Source: Paenibacillus sp. SYP-B4298 (GTDB lineage Bacteria > Bacillota > Bacilli > Paenibacillales > Paenibacillaceae). From it: DNA of 64,000 nt. The notes below the pieces were generated by a model, which was given only the letters and a program-made list of their open reading frames with translations, ran no database searches and was not told where the DNA came from. The position numbers and the translations under genes are program-made. Shown here piece after piece: positions 35,429 through 43,600 of the stretch. The DNA is taken from the NCBI RefSeq assembly GCF_027627475.1, contig NZ_CP115484.1, positions 1,177,501 through 1,241,500 on the forward strand. The letters run 5' to 3'. Within the stretch, counting starts at the first letter, position 1. The number at the start of each line of letters is the position of its first letter.

Positions 35429-35908
35429 TTACTTCTTCTTAGCAGGTCTCCATTTAAAGCCGCAATTCATGCAGCCGTTTACAATATCGTTTCTTCCAGC
35501 AAACCCAACTATAATCCCTAATGGCAGCGATAGAAAAAGGGATAACATCCCCAATGAGCTGAATACTTGGAGCAGTGCGTATAAACGGTCGCTTGTACTG
35601 GAGACAAAGGCGAAGCCGGTCAAGACAATAGGCAAAATACCGAGCAGAATCATAATCGCAAGCGTCTTGAACATATTGGCGAAGCTGTACCCCCGTTTAT
35701 TCGCTACGACCTGCTGTGACTTGCATTTGCGGCACAGAACGGCATGAACATGATGGGCAGGCTGAGGCTGACCGGCCGCTCTCCCTGCTTGGCTGACGGC
35801 TTGTGGATTAGCCACTCTTGCTTGCCCGCTAGCCGTTCTGTTAGCCTGTTGGGCCGGCATTGACCTATTGGGCGGATTGAGAGTCGTTCTTTTGGTATCG
35901 CGTTGCAT
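35429..35908 (-). CDS. Membrane protein with split zinc ribbon
   Basis: 159 residues. An N-terminal Gln/Ala/Pro-rich tail (1-55) is followed by CRKC (about 59-62), two strongly hydrophobic segments (about 80-102 and 112-135), and CMNC near residue 148. The two CxxC knuckles on either side of the membrane hairpin would meet on the same side and could bind one zinc ion. I do not recognise a named family or function. Single gene between GH5 and the lipase-like hydrolase. Confidence 0.6.
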   Translation of the reverse strand: MQRDTKRTTLNPPNRSMPAQQANRTASGQARVANPQAVSQAGRAAGQPQPAHHVHAVLCRKCKSQQVVANKRGYSFANMFKTLAIMILLGILPIVLTGFAFVSSTSDRLYALLQVFSSLGMLSLFLSLPLGIIVGFAGRNDIVNGCMNCGFKWRPAKKK

Positions 35909-36282
35909 TTCTTTTGTACCCTCCTAATGGATGTTTGTAGGCAAATAGTACGATTCGACAAATCCTTCCAAAATCCTCCTTGATGCCTTTATAAGGCTAG
36001 CCGCATTCTCATTCACAGTAGATAACAAGGCTGCTGCTATGGATAGCGTAGTCGTGCAAGCTCAGCAGAGCACGTACCCTATATTTTTATGTAAACGCTT
36101 CAAATTCATCGTGGACAAATCGCAAAACGGATGTTATATTATTTCTACAGGAAACAATATTATTTTCAGTGAATACGAAATTCATTGAGAATAAGGTGTA
36201 GCGCCAAACATACTACATGCGCTCAACGCAACAGGCTTCGCGCCTGATGGACGCTTGGGCATAGCGAAAGGGATGGTAACCT
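35909..36282. other. Regulatory region upstream of the lipase-like hydrolase
   Basis: No gene seen. TGTAAACGCTTCAA (36090-36103) is a cre-like site. TGGACA (36112-36117) and TATATT (36135-36140), 17 bp apart, form a good promoter just downstream. The predicted leader is about 135 bases. Confidence 0.55.
36112..36140 (+). promoter_or_regulatory. Promoter of the hydrolase-marR pair
   Basis: TGGACA-N17-TATATT, with a cre-like TGTAAACGCTTCAA immediately upstream (36090-36103). The position upstream of -35 would suit CcpA activation as well as repression. Confidence 0.6.
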
Positions 36283-37092
36283 ATGAATTTCATCGAGACT
36301 ACGCTTGAATCCTTTGATGGCACCAAGCTTTATTACAGCAAAAATATTGTCCAGGAAGCGAAGGGGGCAGTGGTCATTGTTCATGGCCTGTGTGAGCATG
36401 CCGGGCGTTATGATTATGTGACGGATAAGCTGAATGCGCGTGGACTCAACGTATTCCGCTTCGATCATCGCGGTCATGGAAGATCGGAAGGGAAGAAGGT
36501 ATATTACAGTGATTTCCATCAGATGATTGATGATGTCAATGCGGTTGTCGAGTCGGCTCTGCAAGAGAGCGGCGAGCTCCCGTTGTTTGTCATCGGGCAC
36601 AGTATGGGTGGGTTCGCGACGACTTCCTTCGCGACCAAATATCCAGGCAAGGTCAGAGGGATTGTCCTGTCTGGAGCATTGACCCGCTACAATACCAAGG
36701 TGGCTGGCGAATTGCCGATGGATCTTCCTCCGGGTACCTACTTCCCGAATGAACTGGGCGACGGTGTATGCAGTGTTCCTGAGGTTGTGACCGCTTACGC
36801 CAATGATCCGCTGGTGGAGAAGGAAATTTCTGTAGACTTGTTTAATTGCCTGGGCTACGGCGTGGAGTGGTTGAAGGAGCATGCCCAGCAATTTGTAGAG
36901 CCGGTTCTTGTCCTGCATGGAGCGAACGATGGGCTGGTAAGTGAACTCGACTCACGTGAATTCTACGGTGACATTGCTACCACAGATAAGACGCTGAAGA
37001 TTTACGCGCATCTCATGCATGAGATTTTCAATGAAACGGCTCGTGATGAGGTCATTGAAGATGCCATTACCTGGATTGAAAAACATCTCTAA
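36283..37092 (+). CDS. Alpha/beta hydrolase, monoacylglycerol lipase-like
   Basis: 269 residues without signal peptide. Features in order: VVIVHGLCEHAGRY (oxyanion HG), FRFDHRGHGRSEG, IGHSMGG (nucleophile S near 108), VLVLHGANDGLV (Asp), and a late histidine in YAHLMHEIFNE. This is the serine aminopeptidase S33 / lysophospholipase arrangement. It likely hydrolyses monoacylglycerols or lysolipids in the cytoplasm or at the inner membrane face. AAAGGGA precedes the ATG. A marR gene follows 46 bp downstream and is probably co-transcribed. Confidence 0.9.
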   Translation: MNFIETTLESFDGTKLYYSKNIVQEAKGAVVIVHGLCEHAGRYDYVTDKLNARGLNVFRFDHRGHGRSEGKKVYYSDFHQMIDDVNAVVESALQESGELPLFVIGHSMGGFATTSFATKYPGKVRGIVLSGALTRYNTKVAGELPMDLPPGTYFPNELGDGVCSVPEVVTAYANDPLVEKEISVDLFNCLGYGVEWLKEHAQQFVEPVLVLHGANDGLVSELDSREFYGDIATTDKTLKIYAHLMHEIFNETARDEVIEDAITWIEKHL

Positions 37093-37138
37093 TTTCGGTA
37101 CATTAGAATAGAGATTATGAGGATGAAAGGGATTACCG

Positions 37139-37654
37139 ATGAAATTGGATTGGATGGGCAACCATCGGGCTTTAATTGAGAAAATTATCAAGTATGGCAA
37201 CGCCTATTCCAACACGTACAAGCTGCAGCGCAGCTACGGCACGGACGTTATGTTCTCCGCCGCGCAGATTCAGACGCTGGAATATATTCTGGAAGCTGAG
37301 GATCAGGACGAGAAGATGTCGGAGATGGCGGCTCGTCTTGGGGTCAGTCGCAGCACCTTCTCCAAGAATGTAAAAAATCTAATGGAGAAGGGATTGCTTG
37401 AGAAATATCATCTAAGCGGCAACCGCAAGGACATTTACGTTAAGCCTTCGGCAAAAGGGCGCGAGGTGTATGTCAACTACACGGCATTTGTACGTGAGCT
37501 TTGCTTTGATGAAGTTTTCAAGTATGCGGACACCATCTCCGAGGCGGACAAGGAAAGCTTTACTCGTATTATGGATGTTCTAGCAGATGCGCTCGTCTGG
37601 TACGGTGAGAAGGAGCAAGGCCCGCGCAAGCTGATCAAGATCAACGAAGACTAG
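37139..37654 (+). CDS. MarR family transcriptional regulator
   Basis: 171 residues. The winged helix-turn-helix spans about 58-125: MSEMAARLGVSRSTFSKNVK, then LMEKGLLEKYHLSGNRKDIY and the wing. Flanking helices would form the dimer. It lies downstream of the lipase-like hydrolase in the same direction and ends at a terminator, so it may autoregulate the pair. Ligand unknown. Confidence 0.88.
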   Translation: MKLDWMGNHRALIEKIIKYGNAYSNTYKLQRSYGTDVMFSAAQIQTLEYILEAEDQDEKMSEMAARLGVSRSTFSKNVKNLMEKGLLEKYHLSGNRKDIYVKPSAKGREVYVNYTAFVRELCFDEVFKYADTISEADKESFTRIMDVLADALVWYGEKEQGPRKLIKINED

Positions 37655-37671
37655 CTCTTCGATACAGTAAT

Positions 37672-37713
37672 AGCCGCTAATCACAAGGGGTTCCCCAGTG
37701 TTTAGCGGCTTTG
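37672..37713 (+). terminator. Terminator of the hydrolase-marR unit
   Basis: AGCCGCTAA pairs with TTAGCGGCT across a 21-base loop that itself contains GGGG/CCCC. TTTGCT follows. Confidence 0.75.
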
Positions 37714-37755
37714 CTATGTCTTCCATGGGAGCTATTCAGGTGGGAGGACAGACAA

Positions 37756-38640
37756 CTATTCAACGGACTTCAACGATCTGACTTCAGACTCAGATAACCC
37801 ACTTGCCTTAACGATAACCTCGATCTCCACGCCCATGGCAAGCAGGCTCCTCGCCATCTCAATGGCCTTGTTTCGCTCCCCCTTGGCTAAGCCTTCGGAT
37901 AGCCCTCTCTCCAACCCTTTCTTCATCCCACGTTCTGTTGCCCATTCAATCATGGAGGCTTCGTCATGCAAATATTTTTGCCGCTCTTCATACAGACGGC
38001 GGGCTTCCTGATCCTGACTTAAAAACTCCAGCGTATCCATTGCTTTCTTTAATGTAGGTTCGTTCATTTGAAGCACCTCCCAATTTGACTTGTCGGCTCC
38101 TTTCAAGAACATTAACCAGTTGATCAACCCGCCTTCCATCGGCAGTGCATGATTATCCAGCTTGGTTAACTCCAAGAAATGGATTTCAATATCGTCGCTC
38201 AATTCGATTCCCGTATGGTCTTCCCTCAGATGAAACACATTATGATAACGGTCGTTCGTAATAAAAGAATAGTTCAGAATATTGATTGTGACGCACTTTT
38301 TCAATTGCTTGTAGGTTTGGCCTTCCTGCAATTGACTGGAATAACGTTTGCTCCAGTAATACAGCGTGCGCTTTTCGATGTCATATTTGTTGAAAAGCTG
38401 CATTTCGATATTGATAAGCTGTCCTTCAATGGTCTTGGCCCATATATCGAATATGGATTGTTTGTCGAGCGGAGCGTCTTTGTCTGTGTACGGGTTTAAC
38501 AGGACGATTTCTGTCAGAGGCGGTTCCCCTGATTCCGCAAACGTGCGATTAAGGAAGGCTAGCAAGACATCCTTGTTGTCTTCACTGCCAAAAATACGTT
38601 TGAAGACAAAATCGTTTCGCGGATTAAGTAATTCAGTCAT
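37756..38640 (-). CDS. Rpn family recombination-promoting nuclease / PD-(D/E)XK transposase-like protein (paralogue 2)
   Basis: 294 residues, closely similar to the gene at 10715-11563 along the whole N-terminal domain. Shared blocks include NDFVFKRIFGSED, PPLTEIVLLNPYTDKDAP, IFDIWAKTIEGQLINIEMQL (catalytic D and E-x-Q) and YYWSKRYSSQLQEGQTYKQL. It differs in its C-terminal tail, a Gly/Glu/Lys repeat region (KGLERGLSEGLAKGERNK). GGAG lies 11 bp before the ATG, and an extended -10 (TGATATAAT) is upstream near 38665. Probably a nuclease promoting recombination; no associated system is visible. Divergent from the HNH gene. Confidence 0.87.
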   Translation of the reverse strand: MTELLNPRNDFVFKRIFGSEDNKDVLLAFLNRTFAESGEPPLTEIVLLNPYTDKDAPLDKQSIFDIWAKTIEGQLINIEMQLFNKYDIEKRTLYYWSKRYSSQLQEGQTYKQLKKCVTINILNYSFITNDRYHNVFHLREDHTGIELSDDIEIHFLELTKLDNHALPMEGGLINWLMFLKGADKSNWEVLQMNEPTLKKAMDTLEFLSQDQEARRLYEERQKYLHDEASMIEWATERGMKKGLERGLSEGLAKGERNKAIEMARSLLAMGVEIEVIVKASGLSESEVRSLKSVE

Positions 38641-38761
38641 AGGGCGGTCAGCTCCATTTCTTTTTATTATATCATGCTTTTCATCTCAAGTTGTATCTAG
38701 ACGTCTTTTTCCGACTAACGCTAAGGAAGTCAAATTCCTGACGGCGTGGTATACTATAGGT

Positions 38762-39568
38762 ATGATGCGTAAACCAACAACAGGGGAGCCTGGCGCAGGT
38801 CACAAGATTTGTATTGCATGCGGGCAGGCCAAACCTATACCTCATTTTCTCAGACGAAGCGGCGGCAAGCGTCGCGGCACATGCCGGGACTGCCGCCGCC
38901 TGAACTCAATAGAAGCATCGCTGCAGAGCGTCCATGTGGAGCCGCCCTTGAGCAGAGGGGATGAAGCTGCGCCATCGGAGCAATCTTCCGAGCGGCTCTC
39001 CGTATCAAGCTTAGAGCAGGGCGGTACAGCCGTATCTGAGCCTCAGCGCAAGCGCAAGCGGAAACGTAAGCGGAGAAGCAAGCGAGCCACCCCATCCGAC
39101 AAGGCCAAGCCACAGCAGCCGCTAGCGACACGCAGCGTGCGCAGAGCTGGACAGCACAGCCAGGCGCTGCCGCCGTTAGCGGAGCACAAGGAGGCGGATG
39201 CGTCTGGCCTTAGACCAACTCGCGGCGGTTTTATTCGCATGCGCGGCAAGACGGATAACGGTCGCAGTTGGTATCAGGAGATCGAGCTGGAGCTGGCCGT
39301 TATTCTTGTCCGAGAGCGTGCCGCGGTCATGGTCAATCCCCATACGATCAGGAGAATCTATGCGAACAAGGAGTTCCGGCGGCTGATTCTGGAGCGAGAT
39401 GCTTACACCTGCTACTTCTGCGGTCAATATGGCGATACGATCGACCACCTGGTTCCCCGCGCCAAGGGCGGACATACCACACCGCTTAACATTGTCTGTG
39501 CCTGCAATGAATGCAATCAATCGAAGGCGGATCAGGATCTGGATGTATTCACCAGCAAGAACGAATGA
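38762..39568 (+). CDS. HNH endonuclease with zinc-finger-like N-terminus and basic linker
   Basis: 268 residues from ATG 38762 (or 38765). CIACGQAKPIPHFLRRSGGK with CRDC (18-45) looks like a small zinc finger. Residues 50-150 are a disordered linker with a run of alternating Lys and Arg (about 97-110). The C-terminal 75 residues are an HNH nuclease: YTCYFCGQYGDTIDHLVPRA (IDH gives the catalytic His), then GGHTTPLNIVCACNECNQSK, with two CxxC pairs for structural zinc. An extended -10 box TGGTATACT (38747-38755) lies only 6 bp before the ATG and no ribosome site is present, so the mRNA is probably leaderless. The longer upstream reading frame overlaps the Rpn gene antisense and is rejected. Confidence 0.85.
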   Translation: MMRKPTTGEPGAGHKICIACGQAKPIPHFLRRSGGKRRGTCRDCRRLNSIEASLQSVHVEPPLSRGDEAAPSEQSSERLSVSSLEQGGTAVSEPQRKRKRKRKRRSKRATPSDKAKPQQPLATRSVRRAGQHSQALPPLAEHKEADASGLRPTRGGFIRMRGKTDNGRSWYQEIELELAVILVRERAAVMVNPHTIRRIYANKEFRRLILERDAYTCYFCGQYGDTIDHLVPRAKGGHTTPLNIVCACNECNQSKADQDLDVFTSKNE

Positions 39569-39601
39569 GTGGCGTGTAGCCACAGTAAATCCAACAATTG
39601 A

Positions 39602-39624
39602 AGCAGCCGGAGGGCTGCTTTTTT
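39602..39624 (+). terminator. Terminator of the HNH gene
   Basis: AGCAGCC pairs with GGCTGCT around a 4-base loop and is followed by six T residues. Confidence 0.88.
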
Positions 39625-39694
39625 GACTCCATACGAGATGCTCCGATGTGGATGACAGCAGGGCGGAATGCCGCTTGCGACATCCCGTCCTATG

Positions 39695-39901
39695 TTACTT
39701 CAGAATAAATAATTCCTCGATCGAAACTCCCAAAACCTTTGCCATCTTAATGGCTAACACTGTACTTGGTATGAATTTGCCATTCTCAATCGTGTTCACC
39801 GTCTTGCGGGTCACCCCGATTAATTCTGCGAGCTGTTCCTGCGTCAGCTTCAGCCTGGCTCGCTGCACCTTGATGGTATTCTCCAGAATCTCTTCACTCA
39901 T
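39695..39901 (-). CDS. Small XRE-type regulator
   Basis: 68 residues, almost only a Cro/C1-type helix-turn-helix: VQRARLKLTQEQLAELIGVT then RKTVNTIENGKFIPSTVLAI and VLGVSIEELF. ATG 39901 is preferred because GAGG lies 10 bp upstream and its ATGAGTGA overlaps the stop of the preceding membrane gene. The two genes are therefore translationally coupled. Small regulators of this kind commonly pair with a membrane protein of unknown role. Confidence 0.85.
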   Translation of the reverse strand: MSEEILENTIKVQRARLKLTQEQLAELIGVTRKTVNTIENGKFIPSTVLAIKMAKVLGVSIEELFILK

Positions 39902-40388
39902 CGTCGAGAACCTCATCCTTGTCCAGGATCAAGTAACTGGCTAGCGTACCGATGACCCCAATGACGAGCAATACATGCAGCACAAGCCGGGGATTCAATT
40001 CAACGTATAAGCCGAGTACAAGGGAAACTCCGATCGCCACGAGCAATATCCAAAAGCCTGCTGCAAAGCTCTTCAATCGGAGCAATTGAAAGTACTCATT
40101 GTTCAATGACATGGCCAGTTGCCGCTGCTTTTGCATCCGTACAGATAACAGGACAATTTTCACAAGGTAGTATGCCCAGACAATCACCCCAATAAGTGAA
40201 ATCGTGGTCACGATGATGGTGATGAACTCAAGGGTGAATACATGCAGATAGTGGAACAAATAGGCTAGCTGCCATACTGCAAAACCGATCAGACTTCTTT
40301 TGATGAATTGTCCCCTGTTCTTTTCCAACTGTGTAACTTCAGATGCCAACTTCATCTCCTCCTTAATAACGTAACCTATACTACTCAT
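39894..40388 (-). CDS. Four-segment membrane protein paired with the XRE regulator
   Basis: 164 residues with hydrophobic stretches near 33-50, 55-80, 108-130 and 135-155, and an N-terminal amphipathic stretch. AAGGTGA precedes ATG 40388. The gene ends inside the start of the XRE gene, and both lie divergent to the NRPS operon. Family not recognised; the coupling suggests that the membrane protein and the regulator work together, for example in signal reception. Confidence 0.7.
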   Translation of the reverse strand: MSSIGYVIKEEMKLASEVTQLEKNRGQFIKRSLIGFAVWQLAYLFHYLHVFTLEFITIIVTTISLIGVIVWAYYLVKIVLLSVRMQKQRQLAMSLNNEYFQLLRLKSFAAGFWILLVAIGVSLVLGLYVELNPRLVLHVLLVIGVIGTLASYLILDKDEVLDDE

Positions 40389-40554
40389 ATTATCACCTTA
40401 GAGTTACATATTCAAGAGGGATTTACGAAGCGCGGTCGGTATTGGATGAGGATAGCTTCGCCTCACATCATAGCTTGCTCTCTCAATATCTTAGATCGTA
40501 TATGGAATAAGCAGTGTTCGAACGAAAGTTCTGATAGGCTTATGTTCTCTATAA

Positions 40555-40563
40555 TGGTATAAT
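40555..40563 (+). promoter_or_regulatory. Extended -10 promoter of the NRPS operon
   Basis: TGGTATAAT is an extended -10 box 47 bp upstream of the NRPS start; a second TATAAT lies at 40550-40555. No convincing -35 box is visible. AAGGGGG (40597-40603) is the ribosome site for GTG 40611. Confidence 0.6.
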
Positions 40564-40610
40564 TTTCTTTAATACTTATTTTTTTCATATTAACAGAAGG
40601 GGGTTGAATA

Positions 40611-43600
40611 GTGACTGTACCTGCAAAAAACAGTCGGCATGGTCTGTCTGAAGCTGTCGAAGTTAGTAGGAGAGGCTTGCCGCCATCGTCCATGAATGAG
40701 GAACCAGATCAATGTCAGAGTGAGCGTGCCGAATTGAGCTTTCGTTTGGAGGCAAGCACGGTCTCGGCTATGACGCTACTTATCCGCCAACATGAGCTGT
40801 GTATAGCTTCATTCCTGACGACGATGTGGTCTGTCCTGCATGCTCATTATGTTCATGATGATGAGATAGCCGTCTGGCATTGTATGTTACCAAATGTAGC
40901 AGAGGCGGCCTGTACTCAACGTGATCCGATTCTACTATCCATACACCGTGAAGATCAGTGCTATGAGTTGGTTCATCGAGTGAAGACGCAGATGGATGAT
41001 AGAAATAGAGCTGAAGCATGTTCCGTAGACACGCTAGACACACTAAGCACGATGAGCAAGATAGACACAACAGAGGCGATCGACACGATGCTGTCAGAGG
41101 GAGGCCGCCTCTCGGGTCTCGTACAAGCGCGCTGGAGTCCATTCAGCAGCCACGCCGGGGGCGAGCTGAGCCAGCCGATGATCCAATTCGTGTATGAGTA
41201 CCGCCAGGGCGAGCTGGGGTATACGATTCTGTATGAGCGAAGAAATGTCAATGAAGCGCAGATCGCTGCGCTCGGGGGACAATTCCGAGTTCTGTTGAGC
41301 GGTATAGTACGCGATCCAGATAAGCCAGTGCTGTCGCATCCGTTCCTGACGGCAAGTGAAGGTGAGCAGCTCCTGAGATGGCTGGAGACGGACAAGGCCT
41401 ACGCCAGGCACAAGACCGTTCATCAATTCATCGAGGAACAGGCGGCCCGAACGCCGGAGGCCATCGCCGTGGAGTTCCGTGAGCAGAAGCTTAGTTACGC
41501 GGAGCTGAACCGTAGGGCGAACCGTGTTGCCCGTATAATCAGGGATACGCTCCTGGCGGTTGGGGGGCTGAAGCAACTGCAAGCAATCCCGGTAACCCTG
41601 ATTATGGACCGAAGCGCAGATGTGCTGCCCGCCATACTCGGCGTGATGAAGGCCGGGGGCGCTTATCTGCCAGTGGACCCCGCCTACCCGGAGGAACGGA
41701 TTCGGTTCATTCTGGAGGATGCACAATCGCAAGTAATTCTGACCACTCGTCGATTAGCAGCGATGCTGCTGCCGATGTTCCATCAGATCGGACTGACGCA
41801 GTCGCAGATGATATGTGTTGACGAGTGTCTTGCGCAGTATGGAGGATTAGATGAGAATGTGGGCGTTCAGGTTCAGCCAAGCGATCTGGCCTATGTCATC
41901 TATACGTCCGGCTCCACAGGGAAGCCAAAGGGAGTGTTGATTGAACATCAGGGGCTTGTTGCATTAATACCCTATTTGATTGACAGGCTTAGTCTGACTC
42001 CGAATACAAGGATGACGCAATTTGCTTCGATGAGCTTCGACGCCTCGGTTTTTGAGTGGCTCGGAACGTTAGCGAGCGGCGCAACAGTCGTGGCGCTAGC
42101 GGATGACGAGCTTCCGCCTTATGCCGATATGACGGAAATACTGGCGCACAAAAATATCCATGTCACGTTTTTGCTGCCCTCCATCATCAAGACGATGACC
42201 AAGCGGGACCTGCCTGCCCTGCGACTGATCATCTCAGGAGGAGAGGCTTGCTCGCCTGATCTTGTGATGGCGTGGGGCCGGGAGCGGTTGTTCATGAATG
42301 CATATGGCCCGACGGAAGCGACCATTATTAGTGCGGTTGCGACTTGCAAGCCAGGCGTAGAGGTGACGATCGGCAAGCCTGTATCCAACCGACATCTGTT
42401 CGTACTGAATGCTGCCGGGAATCCTGTTCCGGTCGGCGTTCCCGGCGAGTTATGGGTGGGCGGCGCCGGACTGGCCCGAGGCTACTTGAACCGGGAAGAG
42501 CTGACGAAGGAGCGCTTCGTACATAAGGAGCTTGTGATGGGGGATGGTCTTGTTCCCCGGAGTCAGAGGCTGTACAGAACCGGGGACATCGTGAGATGGA
42601 CGTCGGACGGGGAGCTCATCTATCTGGGTCGCAGTGATGATCAGGTCAAGATTCGAGGCTATCGCATAGAGCTTGGAGAGATCGAGAATCAGCTTCGGAG
42701 CTATCCGGGAATCGGGCAATGCCTGGTCAAGGCGTGGCACGACGGACAGCATCATAAGCTTGCGGCTTACTACACATCCGTTGCCGAGCTCAAGGAGAGC
42801 GCATTGATCCAGCATCTGACCACCGTCCTGCCAGCTTATATGGTTCCTGCTTCCTTTTGCCGGCTTGAGGTTTTCCCCTTGAATACCCATGGCAAAATAG
42901 ACCGGCTCGCGCTTCCGCATCCGATGGCGATGGAGGAAATGGCAGCGCAGACGGAGATCGAAGAGGGGGCAGACGAGCTGGAGCAGCGGCTGCTGGAGAT
43001 TTGGCGGCAGTTACTTAAACGGAAAAACATCGGCGTCCGCGAACACTTTTATGCGGTCGGGGGAGATTCGATCCTTGCTATTCAGTTGGTGTCTATGGCG
43101 AGAGAGCAGGGCATCCTCATCACCCCCAGACAACTGGCGGAGCATCCGAGCGTCAGGAAGCTGGCGGCTGTAGCCGTCTGGCAGAGCGATCATGAGCCGA
43201 AGGAGCAGGATGATGATCGGGAGGGTGAATTCGGGCTGACGCCGATCCAGCATTGGTTCTTCGAGCAGCGGCTTGAAGAGCCGCATTATTTCAATCAGTC
43301 CCATATGCTGGTGCTCCGCCATTGTGACGCTGCAAGACTGGAGTCTGTTGTAAATCAGTTGATCCGGCGGCACCCGGAGCTGGCGATACAATTCCTGAGA
43401 TGCGGGGATACGTATGTGCAGCGATACCGGACGGATGTCAGTGTGGAGGTAGCCTCCTACACGATTCGCGAGGCTGAGGAAGCGGATACAGAGATTGCCG
43501 CCATCTGCGCACGGTGGCACAGGGAGCTGGACTACGAGTCGGGTACGATGATACGTGTCGGAAGAATCGAGGGACATCCTGACGGTCGGCTCCGTCTGTT

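Noticed and set aside
38366-38761. Upstream extension of the HNH gene (the frame is open for 132 codons more)
   Set aside because: It is antisense to the Rpn gene and crosses both promoters; tandem ATG codons at 38762 fit the protein start better.
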